Assembly (NCBI GenBank): GCA_036365515.1
Contig: CM070874.1
Location: 218,286,942 to 218,350,941, forward strand
Direction of reading: 5' to 3'
Origin: Torymus aiolomorphi
Lineage: Eukaryota > Arthropoda > Insecta > Hymenoptera > Torymidae
DNA length: 64,000 nt
Shown here: in pieces, positions 23,821 to 35,322 of the stretch
Layout of the letters: each line of letters opens with the position of its first letter
Position numbering within the stretch: the stretch's first letter is position 1
Program-made: the position numbers and the translations under genes
Notes under the pieces: generated by a model
The model's input: only the letters and a program-made list of their open reading frames with translations
What the model was told of the DNA's origin: nothing
The model's database searches: none

Positions 23821-24296
23821 GCAGCATCCGTAGCAGTCATCCTTGAATGCTGTGGTCGCCGTATTTATCGCCGTTGTCTGTAGAGTATAGCTGTCATCTT
23901 CGTGGTTATGTTTACTATATCTAGGTAAGACCAGAGCACTGACACTTTCATGTATTTTTGCTTCTGTCTCATGCTTCTTCATTTTCTTAGTTGTGTTACG
24001 AAGGAGCTGTGTTCGCTGGGGAAAGCTATTTCTTCCTTCTCTGCTAGTCGTGGTTACTTCTTCTTCCTGGATCTCTGCTATAATGCACTTGATGCCAGTT
24101 TGTTGCTATCTTCTCAACTGGTCAATCGCATTCCAATATTCAATTGTTTGCCATTGTTACTTCAACCACTGTTTATTCTCCTTATGGTTGACTGGGTGGC
24201 TTCCGTCATTGGAGATGGCTTGGTCGACTTATCTGTATGTGCATTTCCAAGGATGACGCTATTGTCATAGAAAGTACTGTATGATTTATGCTAAGT
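23821..24296. other. Unassigned stretch
   Basis: A 106-codon plus-strand frame (23,950-24,270) is hydrophobic but shows no motif. I do not call a gene. Confidence 0.3.
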
Positions 24297-24479
24297 TGAT
24301 ATTCAATCTTTTTTTGTTGAGAATAATGTACCATAGAATAATAAGCTAAAATGCAATTAATTGTTTATGACGGAAAATTATTGTCCGTCATTTTCCTTTC
24401 TCCCCGTATGATAATTGTATTAATTCCCTTCCAGACTATATTACAGGTGCAGACGACGCGGAAGAACGCTCGGCCGATG

Positions 24480-24490
24480 GAGAGAGAGAG

Positions 24491-24544
<54 letters not shown>
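24480..24544. repeat. (GA)n then (GATA)n microsatellite
   Basis: The GA run belongs to the LTR. The following GATA run joins the 3' end of the minus-strand CR1 element and is probably its simple-repeat tail. Confidence 0.85.
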
Positions 24545-24797
24545 CCTTTTATTCACCTTAGCGGCAAAAAATAAAAATACAATGAAAATAACAAAAAAAA
24601 AATAAGGTCAAAAAATATAAGGTCACAAAAATAACAAAAATATAAAATCACAGTGTTCACAGTATCACGGTTTTGCATAAGGTCTATCACAATCGGTTTA
24701 ACTACTCAATATAAACGATTTCTTGCAATACGTTGCAGTAAGCACGTCGTACAATATTTACATGTAATATCACAGTCAGAAAATCACAGGTTTAAGC

Positions 24798-27755
24798 CTA
24801 CCGGCTAACTAAATAAATAAATACCGCGCCATCACGAAACTGACGCAGATATGTAGTTTGTTGGACTACGCTAGGCTGAGAGCTAGGGATCGAGATCGAA
24901 AAAGTGCTGACGCACCGTCTTACGGAAACTAGCATAGGATGGAAGGTAGCGTAGAGATGGGGGAGGCAGTTCCAGAGAATTGCGCCTTGCACCTGCAACG
25001 ATCCCTCGGCCACTTCCGATTTCCTGGCAGGCTCGACAAGTTCTGGAGGTACTCCTCTAAAAGTTGGACGCGGTTTAAAATCCGAGAAGAGTTCGGCCAG
25101 ATAGCTGGGCTCCTTGATTCGTACGATCTTGTACATCAATAGCGCAGTATGATACTGCATTCGCGACTGGACACGAAGCCAGCCTAAACGTTTACGAAAA
25201 GGAGTAATATGCACATCTCGCTTCACCCCAAAGACGTACCTCATACATGAATTATGGAGTCGCTGTAATCTAATCCACTGATCGTTCCTTGCATCTAGGT
25301 ATACCACTATGCAGTAATCTAAGTGAGGCTGAACTAATGACTCGACCAACCGTTTTCGAAGAGTCTCGGAGGTACACGCCCGTATAAACCGCAGGCTATA
25401 CAGGGCTTTATTGGCTTTCTTTACAACTTGGTTAATGTGCGGTTTCCATGATAGTTTATTATCAAGAATAACTCCGAGACTCACAACTTCGCTACTGAAA
25501 GGGACGGGGACTCCAGACTGCATCTCAATACCAGGCAAATTCATATCATTGACGATATTTCCCAGTTTCGAATCAAACAAAATTGCTTTAGTTTTGCTGG
25601 CATTGAGACGAAGGCCAGCCCCCTCTGCCCAATGCGACACGAGCTTTGCTGCTTCGGTTAGTCGAGCTATGCCCTCAGAAATCTTGTCCTTTGTAGTATG
25701 TACGTAAATTTGGAGATCATCTGCGTAGAGAATACGTTTAACAGTGGTAAGTCCCAATACGTCTTGGAGTTCATTGACATAGATGCAAAATAGAAGAGGA
25801 CCCAGGACAGAACCCTGTGGAACTCCCAGATTTGTTTCCAGGGAGTCTGAAAATTCTCCTTTTTTTGAAGTAACAACCTGTGTTCTGCCTTGTAGGTACG
25901 ACTTGATCCACAGGAGAGCTGACCTGGAGAACCCTATGAGACGAAGCTTGTTTAGCAGTTTCGATGGAGATATAGTATCGAAGGCTTTGCTAAAATCGAA
26001 TAGCAGTAAGAGTGTTAGTTGCTTCTTGTCTCTTGCCATTCTAATGTCGTCCGTCAGCTTAAGTAGTGCAGTCTGTGTACTGTTATATCGTCGAAAACCT
26101 GTCTGGAGAGGATCAAGTATGTTACTATTATTTAGATACTCCCTGATTTGGTCATGAGCAATCTTTTCGAGTACCTTGGAAAAGAAACAGAGCAATGCTA
26201 TGGGTCGAAAATTCGAAACTGAGGATGGAGCTACAGTTTTCTTAAGCGCAATAATCTGCGCCCGTTTCCAAGGACCCGGGAAAACGCCCTGAGCAAAGGA
26301 GGAGTTAAAAATTCTCACAATGTAATTACCAATAGTTGGTAAGACTTTTACTATTACACTTTGTGGAACTCCGTCAGCCCCTCTTGCTTGCCAGGAGAAA
26401 TGCGATATCGCCAAGACCACGTCGTTAAATGTTACCGGTTTGAATGTAAAACCCTCCTCGCTTGCAGAAAAAATAGTGCCCATTGCATCTTCCAAATTTT
26501 CTAGGGGTGAGACGGAAATTCCCGCAAAGTGGCTGTTAAGTTCATCAGATGTAAAGCCTCCAAGATTCTCCTCCTTCCTCTTGGGCAAGAGGCCGAAATT
26601 GCGCATCTCCTTCCACATATCCTTGTTATCATCAAGAGTTTCAGAGAGATGTCTTTGTAGAAAGGAATTTCGTTCTTGAGTGATGCGCAAGTCGACCTCG
26701 TTACTGAGCCGAAGAAACTCGTCAAGAAGCGGCGCTCTCCCAGTGCGCTTATAACCACGATGGGTAGCATTGCGCTTGTTGATAAGCTGCCTCAACTCAG
26801 GACCAAGCCAGGGAGCATATTTGCCATTAATACAAAAAGTTTTTACAGGAGCTAAGTCATCTAGTACGTGATTTAAGTCTGAATTTAAAATATTTAAAGC
26901 ACCCTCCAGATCAGATTCTATTGAGTTCATACTTGCCCAGTTACATTGGGACAGTAAGTCATTTAATGACGTCGGGCAGATGTCTTTAAAATTCCTAAAA
27001 GCGAAAGATTCTCTAGGTGGCGCCGGTACAAAAAAGTCGGTGGTCACGTCTATAATGGCATGCTTCCCAAAGCTGGGCAGGTGTTCGTTAGTATGTCTCA
27101 GTATAATGTCATTCACGTCCGTCAGTATTAAGTCAATCCACGTGTGAGTGGTAGGAGTCTTGTGGTGAGTAGGTCCGTGCTCAACTATGTGAAGCGAGAG
27201 CTCGTTCGCCAGATTTCTAACCGCTATTGCATCCGCTTCTGGTGGATCAGAAGAGAGGTCCGCGTTGAGGTCACCCATAATAAATTTGGGACCATAATCA
27301 CAACTTAATTTACGGAGCTGCTCAAAGAGGTCTGACTTTTTATCCTTATTTTTACTCTTTCTTTGCATAGCAACCTTGGGAGGCCTATAAATTAAACCGA
27401 CTAGGATCGGGGGCGAGCTACCCTGTTGTACACTGCAGAATAGGTATTCAGGTATACCTGGTCTCTCATCTAACTCAGTGTTTGATGAAGCCAATTTAGT
27501 CACAGAGAAATCTCTGCGTATAAACAGGGCAACTCCACCACCATGGATGTTCCGATCCTGCCTCAAAATCGTGTAGCCATTTATTTGGACGACATTGTCT
27601 TCCACTATTGGGCCCAGCCACGATTCAGCTATGCCAAAGATATAATAAGGGTTGTCGTGCAAGTACAGGCGCAGCTTCTCAATGCGACATCGGAGTGAGT
27701 TCACATTGAGAAACCCTACTCTAAGAAAACACCCTCCACTCACCCCCCTCGCCAA
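24798..27755 (-). CDS. CR1-like ORF2: endonuclease plus reverse transcriptase, intact
   Basis: A 985-codon open frame. The N-terminal apurinic-type endonuclease shows VGFLNVNSL, the catalytic Glu in AESWLG, GDLNAD and a final His in GKHAIID. The RT shows [25 protein letters not shown] and the catalytic YADDLQIY, and then the usual C-terminal CR1/L2-group region with a LWNCLP block. There is no RNase H, as expected. It would nick target DNA and reverse transcribe element RNA. The start overlaps the ORF1 end by 16 bp. It is the only fully open retrotransposon pol here, so the copy is young. Confidence 0.93.
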   Translation of the reverse strand: MARGVSGGCFLRVGFLNVNSLRCRIEKLRLYLHDNPYYIFGIAESWLGPIVEDNVVQINGYTILRQDRNIHGGGVALFIRRDFSVTKLASSNTELDERPGIPEYLFCSVQQGSSPPILVGLIYRPPKVAMQRKSKNKDKKSDLFEQLRKLSCDYGPKFIMGDLNADLSSDPPEADAIAVRNLANELSLHIVEHGPTHHKTPTTHTWIDLILTDVNDIILRHTNEHLPSFGKHAIIDVTTDFFVPAPPRESFAFRNFKDICPTSLNDLLSQCNWASMNSIESDLEGALNILNSDLNHVLDDLAPVKTFCINGKYAPWLGPELRQLINKRNATHRGYKRTGRAPLLDEFLRLSNEVDLRITQERNSFLQRHLSETLDDNKDMWKEMRNFGLLPKRKEENLGGFTSDELNSHFAGISVSPLENLEDAMGTIFSASEEGFTFKPVTFNDVVLAISHFSWQARGADGVPQSVIVKVLPTIGNYIVRIFNSSFAQGVFPGPWKRAQIIALKKTVAPSSVSNFRPIALLCFFSKVLEKIAHDQIREYLNNSNILDPLQTGFRRYNSTQTALLKLTDDIRMARDKKQLTLLLLFDFSKAFDTISPSKLLNKLRLIGFSRSALLWIKSYLQGRTQVVTSKKGEFSDSLETNLGVPQGSVLGPLLFCIYVNELQDVLGLTTVKRILYADDLQIYVHTTKDKISEGIARLTEAAKLVSHWAEGAGLRLNASKTKAILFDSKLGNIVNDMNLPGIEMQSGVPVPFSSEVVSLGVILDNKLSWKPHINQVVKKANKALYSLRFIRACTSETLRKRLVESLVQPHLDYCIVVYLDARNDQWIRLQRLHNSCMRYVFGVKRDVHITPFRKRLGWLRVQSRMQYHTALLMYKIVRIKEPSYLAELFSDFKPRPTFRGVPPELVEPARKSEVAEGSLQVQGAILWNCLPHLYATFHPMLVSVRRCVSTFSISIPSSQPSVVQQTTYLRQFRDGAVFIYLVSR

Positions 27756-29434
27756 GCTGCTTCATGCCTGTTATTATTACTCCCGTCTTCACCGACATCC
27801 TTATTTGTGGTGCTCATATTAGGCCGATGTTGTATGGAAGCAGACTGATTTGATGCCTGAATTGCATGCAGATCCGCAGCAGACGCAAACACAGGTACTC
27901 GCTCACCTGCCTTACACCTAGCCAGACATCTGCCGCCCGCATGCCAGACATATTTGAAGCCCAGCCCCAGTGCAATGAGCTTCAGACTTTTAAAGAGCTG
28001 GAATTTGTCGAGGGGCAACGACTCATTGATGAAAATCTTATGTCCTGACATGCAGACCGCCGAGGACTGGCCAAGCAGTGCAGGTTTTATGTCATTGGTG
28101 TTAAGGTAATTATTTGCAAGCAAACGCTTGGCCCGCATCACGTCTCTTACTAAATCGGTCCGAGAAAGTTTAACCACGCAAGACGGTGGCGCCCCCATTC
28201 CCACTCCCGATCCCAAGCTATCTCCCGTAGAACCCTCCCCATCCCGGGGCGGGCCGCGGGGCATGAGGATGCGAACACCTGAAATATTTCCGCGATCGAA
28301 GGTCGGGATAACTGTGCTAAGTACTGCGAAGGCTATATTTGTTAGGTCCTCTTTAGACGCTGTTACATCTCGTGCTAAAATTCCTTGTATAATTACTTCG
28401 CAGCTCTCAGCACACTCGTCGCTAGAATTCACATCCAGTCCCGCGGGACGCCCCAAGATAGGGGTCGGCCGATACATTATTACAAAATTTATGAAGAGAA
28501 GTGGCATTTACATTTTTGATTTGCTCCCGCAGAGCACTTAGGTCAACACTCATATTCTTTATTTGATCTTTCATGATCTTATTTTCCTCCAAGAGCAGTT
28601 GACGGTCAGTATGCAGTTCCTCCAGCTGGGAAGTCTGCTTAGCCACAAGTTCATGCAGAGCCGTGATACGCGATACCAGGTCCCTGTTCATTTCTACTGC
28701 AGCTGGTTCATGAGACGAAGAGTCGCCGGTGGCCACGCAATTATGACTCATGAATGACTTAATCTCGTCGAACTGCCCTTGAAGCATATTAAAATGTTGA
28801 AAAAATAAATCCAAAGTGCTCTGCGGGATGATTACATTATTCGGCACAAGGGTCGTTGTCTGTGTCCCATTGATACATCTTCTGCTGTCAGATGTGCTCT
28901 CAGTGCGGCTGGTGACGTTGTTGACTGAGTTGCTTATATCGCTCTCAGCGTCGAGGCTCGATATTGGCAATGAGATCTCCGCGGAATTTAAATCTCCCGC
29001 CAGGGAAGCCCGTTTATCGCTCTGTGCGTTGCGCAGCGGCGAGAGAATCACACCGAGTGGCAAGTGTAAGTGGGGCAGCTTGCGTTTTCGAGCGTCTGGC
29101 GCGGGGAGAGCGGTGTAGTAACCCCACTCACACGCGGTGTCTTCGCTACGTTGGTGGGGGGCTGCTGCTTCCCTCTCTTTCCGACGCCTCGCATAGATGG
29201 AGAGCTGAGCGCTTGTGTGCTCGCGCGCTTGATGGTGTTGGTAGCGCGTATGCTCCCGTTGTGCAGGGAGGGGACTCTCGCCTTAGGCGTCTGCTCATTT
29301 GCACGACAGCGGTCACATGGCGCGTTCTTTTTTTTCCCGGCACATTTCGTGTGGCACGGAAGGTTGCAAACAGAACAATGATTCAGTGCACGTGGCATTA
29401 TGAGTTCACTGCACACAGTACACTTTGAAGTCAT
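27740..29434 (-). pseudogene. CR1-like ORF1: PHD-type finger, coiled coil and FP25K-like domain, frameshifted
   Basis: Read in three pieces: 29,048-29,434, 28,422-29,063 and 27,740-28,507. The N-terminus has a C-x2-C, C-x2-C, H-x2-C, C-x2-C arrangement like a PHD finger. The middle is a leucine-rich coiled coil (LEELHTDRQLLLEENKIM). The C-terminus resembles the RRM-like/FP25K-type region found in ORF1 proteins (IPTFDRGNISGVRIL, then DLVRDVMRAKRLL). ORF1 proteins bind element RNA. Frame changes fall near 29,060 and 28,440-28,500. With ORF2 intact, sequencing error or recent mutation are both possible. Confidence 0.8.
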
Positions 29435-30052
29435 GTCTGGTAGTCACACGGTAATAGGTAGTAAGTCGTGACGTACCTAATTTTAGACTTTTCTCTCCGT
29501 GGTTGTTGTTCTCTCTCTCTCCCTCTCTCTCTCTCAGCTGTTAAATCGCTTTTGAGCTGAGTAGTTTTATTACCCTACGTTGGTAAAGCAGAGATCCAGG
29601 CGGCGTCGTTGAGCACCGGGCCGTTGCCTCGTTTAGAAACTTTAAAATTTGAAAACAGCTGACTCACTTATGCAGCGCGTTGACCAGAAAAAATACAAAG
29701 AAAGATGCGTCTGCTAGCAGGTGTTCGTCGTGCGTGGGTCACAGCGGTTTGTGACGACAAGGCAGTGAAGCGCTGATGAAAGCAGTGATGGCAGTGACGG
29801 CAGTAGCTCCGGTGGTCGTGGTAGTTTGAGGTTAGGAAATATAGCGTGATGAGGAAAATAGCCCAGGCTCATAGAATTACATCGCCATGCATGCAATTCT
29901 TAGGCGGAGAGCTTGAGAGCCTGCTCGGCTACCTTCCTGCAGAAAAACAGCCTCCGAGGAGTGAAGGAAGATTAGGTAAAGCTAGAAAAGACAGAGTGAG
30001 ATGATAAGGGACTGTTATGCTTACCCGTGAGAGAGAGAGAGCGAGAGAGAGG

Positions 30053-30090
<38 letters not shown>

Positions 30091-30647
30091 GCCAGGAGCG
30101 TGCGCGACCCGTTTAGACTCATGAGAGTCGAGTCAGTCTCGCTTGGGATAGCGCCCGCGCTCCTCGCTTCGATTACACCAGGAGATCCCGCGTCGTGTAC
30201 CCCATGTCAGTGTGTGAGAGTGTGTGTTGGTGGGCTCCCAGCCACGACCTCGTGGCCCGTTCCGGTGAGAAGCCACCGAGAGCGAGCGACGCACCAGGAG
30301 TTGGTGCGAGCGGAAAGCCGGCGACAGCGACTACGCAACACCAGTAAGTGCCGGCTCGATACATCTCTCTCTCTCTCTCTCGGACCCGCGGCAACACGGG
30401 CCTCCTTCTGCGCCCGCGGACTGCGCCTCGCAAGGTGTCCCTTTCCCCGCGACTAGTTTAATAAACGTAAGTCTCTATTTTACACGCGCGAGTGGTTATT
30501 TACCTTACCCCGTTCCCCTTTAATAACTCAATCATTAAGATTCGGATGTGGCGTGCCTTGCACGAGGTGCGCTAGCCTCGCCGCTGCATGCACTATATTT
30601 GTAGCTGGATAATTACCGTGCAGCCGGAGAATTAATTATCCGTTACA

Positions 30648-33379
30648 AATTGGCGCTCCTCGAGAAAACCCACAGTTTTCGAGAATGTGGGTAAAAGAAT
30701 TTGAATTCGCGTGCACCGGAGTGTGGAAAATTGCAGCGCGCGGTGACATTAGTTCACGCAGCGCATTAGTGTACTAAAGACGAGCAATTCAACACCGGTG
30801 GGGTGGATGCAGTAAGCATCACCGCACTCCGGGAAAGGCAGCGAATCGCATTTTAAGTTCAAGGCCAGTGTCGAATATTACATTCGACAGGCGCCGCGCA
30901 CAGGCGCAGCGACGGCAACCGCGGACATTGTTTACGTCGCGCGCCGACACAGAACTTGGGCCGCGCCTTTCCAGCACATGAATTTTCAAACTGTGTGCTG
31001 GAGAGAGACAAACGACTCCGAGTATTATATTCGGAGTCAAAATTATGTCGTGCGCGGCTGAATATTATTTCAGCTTAGGCGCTATTCGCGCGAGACTCAA
31101 TACGCGACACGCATATAACAACATTTCGTATTATGTATACTTATTCTCTTATTATTCGGTTACGAGTTTGAAAGCGACTTCGCAATAACAAGCGCTAATT
31201 AATAAACATTAATTAATAAACGCTAATTATTTATATGAATCTTGACAAGCGTTATTGAAAAATTGACAGGAAAATTTTTTTTTGAAATTTGTTTAAACAA
31301 ATTAACTTTAGTGTACTTAAAAATTAATAGATTTTTTTTGTCGACTCTTTCGGTAATTAGTCACCGACACCAATTATATTAAAGTAAAGTAAAATTTAAA
31401 AAGCACTTTAAAAATCACTAAATTAAATATTCAAATTAAATAAAAAATTTGAATAATTACCGAAATAATAAAAATGGCAAAAATTAAGAAAGCAAAATTG
31501 GCCATCGCGAAATAATGCATGTGCGAACTCGCTGATCAAAACTCAGTATTTAGGCACACGCAACGTAGCTTGCGAATCGCGATACACAGCAGCGTGGAAG
31601 CAGCCACAGCTGATAGCTCGGAAACTATCGTACCCTGAAAGCGAGTAACACGATTGTCGTATAGTCACCTAGTAGGCATCTAGCGTAGACTATAGAATTC
31701 GAAGGCGAACTTTCGTAACGCCCTGCATTTGAGCCAGGTTGAAAAATTAGAAACATTTACTTCATTACTGCTTAGCGTCAATAAAAATTTAAAATCGTAC
31801 TATATTCAAATAGATACGAAATCAGAACATTAGACTTACGGAAAACGAAATAATTTGGAACTAACAGCGAGAACGCATATACGTTCTAAAACATTTCAGA
31901 GAAATTCGGATCATTAAGGTTATAAAAATAAAACAAAATTTTTTTTGCTCTATTATATTGAAGTATTAAGGGGGCTAGACACCTTTTTTCTCTGAAATAA
32001 GAAGTCGCATTTTAATACATAAATGTAAACTAATTATTTCATACTTTTTACATATAAAAGTGGGTATATTTACCTTACCTTAAAACATTCTCCGATGGGC
32101 CTTTTATATGGTCCAGAACCATAGTCATCGATGAAACAAGTTTTTTCACTATCCGTAAGCTCTGAAATTTTCCTGTGGATGGATTGACTCCATATTTGAA
32201 CTAAATTACTCCTGAATAGTATAATTCTCATATGGGTGTAGGGGTTTAGGATTAAATGTCGGAAAAAATTTTTACATCAGGAAAATTATGAAAAAATATA
32301 AAAAATTTAAAAAAATTAAAAAAAAAACTCTTGAAAAACAGCACAATTTTTTTTTCTCATTAGATCAAAAATCCCTACACTCATATGAGAATTATACTAT
32401 TCAGGAGTAATTTAGTTCAAATCTGGAGTCAATCCATCCGCAGGAAAATTTTAAAGCTTACGGATAGTGAAAAAACTTGTTTCATCGATGACTATGGTTC
32501 TGGACCATATAAAAGGCCCATCGGAGAAAATTTTAAGGTAAGGTAAATATACCCACTTTTATATGTAAAAAGTATGAAATAATTAGTTTACATTTATGTA
32601 CTAAAATGTGACTTCTTATTTCAGAGAAAAAAGGTGTCTAGCCCCCTTAAGCCTTCAATAAATCTTAGTAAAATAACCTTTGGAATTTTAAGTTAAACCA
32701 AATTCTCTTCCAGTTAAAATTAAGATACCAACAAATTACGCAGTTTAATAATTTAGTTCATATTTTTTTTTTACATTAGTATTAGTATTACAATTATTAT
32801 TCCACCTAATTTAGCAATAACACTCCCTTTTAATAAATAGATAAAATAACTTAATTGATATTATCAATAAAATATTCTGGAAATTTACTTATCGCGATTC
32901 AGGCAGAATAAATTCACAGAATTTAATAAGCGAAATTTACCTATTGTAATAAATTATGGAATGCGTATGTTGCAAGCACAAATCTGAATCCGACGCATTT
33001 AGATAAAGCGCAAAATGATCCGATAAACATTATAAGTATTATAAATTATTATAAATTATTTGAATTTACTACTTTTTGGTTTTACAACAAATTGTCTTTT
33101 GTCAATTCAAATTTTCTTGTTGTTAAATTAATAAACAGGAAAACAAATAGAACTGGAAGAGGCAAAATTTTGTTTTCTTTTTGGATTTTTAATTTCTTCT
33201 CCCGTCCGAATTAAATAAGGAAACATTAACACTTTCATTCTCCTTAAAGATAAAAGAGAATTGACCAGCGATTAGCGCAAATTAAACTTAAAAACACCAA
33301 AGGCGTAATAAGTTAAAAATTAAAACTTTAAAATCCGAATTCCTCAGCGAAGCGCATTAGGGATTTTCATGTCAACAAC
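30648..33379 (+). promoter_or_regulatory. Gypsy B leader with primer-binding site
   Basis: A primer site beginning TGGCGCTCC starts at 30,651, three bases from the LTR. It overlaps a stem formed by CTCGAGAAAAC and GTTTTCGAG. The leader is otherwise AT-rich and noncoding and contains TTAA palindrome copy 2. Confidence 0.75.
31970..32646. mobile_element. TTAA-flanked palindromic element, copy 2
   Basis: Same family as 11,404-12,081, with intact ends GGGGGCTAG and CTAGCCCCC and flanking TTAA at 31,966-31,969 and 32,647-32,650. About 677 bp, noncoding. Confidence 0.9.
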
Positions 33380-33637
33380 ATGCCAGTCTTAGACGACGAT
33401 ACATTCGAAGACATCATGGGGGTGGAAATCGAAGGCTGGATAATGAACCTGGCAGACGAGCCGCTCGACGATACGCTCGAAAAATTATAACTTTTAAAAA
33501 GCGGCACACAGTTTGCAAAAGCGGATAGATTATATAGGCGATTGCGAGGTGACTATACAGTGAAAGGTTTCAGGCGAACGGACGAGGCAGAAGACGAAGC
33601 AGAAGCGTTCGACATAAGAGAAGGAAAATTAGAAAAC
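33380..33637 (+). pseudogene. Gypsy B gag, N-terminal part
   Basis: Starts MPVLDDDTFEDIM, has a TAA at 33,488-33,490, then stays open to the BEL insertion. The reading phase continues on the other side of the BEL element at 41,423 once one copy of the 5-bp duplication is counted. Confidence 0.7.
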
Positions 33638-33957
33638 TGTTTTGCGTTGAATGATGGGATCGTGGACTGGAGAGGTTCACAAATGAATAAGTTTTCGTGT
33701 AGAGAAAATGGCTTGATTCAAAGCGCCGTTGTGCCTTTTGGCGTACACGTGTTGCTGTTCTCTCTCGGCCGTCGCGCCTGAACTGGAGCCGGCCGGTGCT
33801 GCGAAGTGCCGTCGGCGGTCCTTGGTAGTTGGAGGGGGGGCGGTAGAGAGGCGCGTGGCGAGAGCTGGCTGGCTGCATACCTGCTCGACGCGAACATTGC
33901 CTTATAAGGCTCGATGACTTCAGCGTCTCGCATTTTCCAGGCGTTGGATCGCCAACA
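33638..33957 (-). repeat. BEL 3' LTR
   Basis: Near-identical to 41,098-41,417. A purine-rich tract (AAGGTGGGCGGAA, minus strand) adjoins it at 33,958-33,970. Confidence 0.92.
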
Positions 33958-33990
33958 TTCCGCCCACCTTCGCTAGACTGGCGAACGGTC

Positions 33991-35322
33991 TCAGTCTTGG
34001 GGCGGGAGGAAAACGACCTTGGCGATGGGACGTCGAAGTGTAGAGGTGGCCGTGCGATGCTCGACGACACGGGTGAGGCCATCACTCCCTGGATGGATGG
34101 CTGTGATACGTGCGATGGGCCATTTGGATGGTGGCGTGAGCTCGTTGCGAACGAGAACGAGTTCGCCCACGGTGACTGAGGGTTGCGACTGCCTCCACTT
34201 TATACGTGAATGCAGAGCCGTCAAGTACTCTGTGTTCCACCTGGCCCAGAAATGTTGCGTCATCTGGCTGATTAAAAGCCAGCGTTTTCCTGGAGGCACA
34301 TTGGCGTCGGTGAGGTCTTCTTCAGGCACTAAAAATGACGAACGCTGTATAAGAAAATGAGAAGGTGATAAAAATTCAAGGTCTGAAGGGTCGTCGGTGA
34401 GAGCAGTTAGTGGTCTGGAATTAAGGCATGCTTCAATTCTGCACATAAGAGTTGCAAGCTCCGAAAAAGTGAGAACTTGATCTCCAATGACTCGACGGAA
34501 ATGATGCTTGGCCGATTTAACGGCGGCTACCCAAATGCCACCAAAATGAGGTGCACTGGGAGGATTCAAGTGTCAAGACGTTGCTTCTTGAGCGAGTGAC
34601 TTAATAATTGAAGACAAACATGAAGAAGAAGCGTCAACCATTTGTCTCAGTTGAACGTCAGCGCCAACAAAGTTTGTACCTTCGTCAGAGTATAACTCTC
34701 TACAATGACCTCTACGAGCGGTGAATCGATGAAACGCTGCAATAAAGGCTTCACTGGAATAATCCTCCACTACTTCTATGTGAACGGCTCTAGTAGCCAT
34801 GCAGATGAATATATCAATATACCCCTTCATTGTGCCTTTACCTCTAGTTTTTGTAAGCCGAACGTTTATAGGACCGGCATAATCGACACCAGAACGTTCA
34901 AAAGGCGAGGAAGGTCTCACGCGTGACTTGGGTAGCTCGCCCATTAATTGAGTAGGCACCCGAGCAGCCTGGCGTGAGCATGTGAGGCAGGCTCTGATGA
35001 CTTTCTTAACCGCGGATCGACCTTTCACTACCCAGTGCTGACGTCTGAGTGTGGCCAGAGTTAATTGAGTGCCACCATGAAGAGTGCTATGATGAGCATC
35101 TCTAAATAACAACGTTGTAAAGTGACAATCAGCAGGTCAAATTAGTGGATGCTTAGCATCTTCCTCGAGAAGAGAGTGAGAGAGTCTACCGCCCACCCTA
35201 AGCAAATGATTTTGTATCATGGGATTTAATGGCAAAAGAGTACTCTTCGTTGAAAGTTTACCTTTTCGCTGTAACTGTTGGAGCTCCAATTTAAAATACG
35301 CTGTTTGAACTAGATAGATCAA
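33991..35322 (-). pseudogene. BEL integrase and C-terminal domain, catalytic Glu changed
   Basis: H2C2 zinc domain (HHSTLHGG then CLTC, about 34,975-35,090), core with GVDYAGPI and LYSDEGTNF carrying the two Asp. The third catalytic position reads GGIWVAAVKS where the family has Glu after Trp, so Glu is replaced by Val. A stop lies at about 34,570 just before the NPPSAPHFGG block, where the family has Trp, and another at about 35,135. The downstream part (33,991-34,400) is the DUF5641-type tail. The integrase should be inactive. Confidence 0.88.

Larger units (their letters stand above)
24493..30030 (-). mobile_element. CR1-like non-LTR retrotransposon, copy 1
   Basis: Minus-strand element with ORF1, an intact ORF2, a 3' UTR of about 250 bp and a GATA tail. 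The 5' boundary lies somewhere between 29,435 and 30,030; the stretch holds no frame of interest apart from CT- and GA-rich runs. It interrupts the gypsy B 5' LTR and is therefore younger. Confidence 0.88.
24368..30647 (+). repeat. Gypsy B 5' LTR, interrupted by CR1 copy 1
   Basis: The outer part 24,368-24,491 and inner part about 30,031-30,647 match 54,988-55,396 plus 56,075-56,199. The inner part has roughly 150-200 bp (about 30,160-30,370) not present in the 3' LTR. The CR1 insertion lies in the GA-rich run of the LTR. Confidence 0.88.

Noticed and set aside
23950..24270. 106-codon hydrophobic plus-strand frame
   Set aside because: No family motif, no neighbour context, and an overlapping frame of similar length; probably chance.
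30100..30456. 118-codon frame in gypsy B 5' LTR
   Set aside because: Not shared with the 3' LTR because of indels; LTR sequence, not coding.
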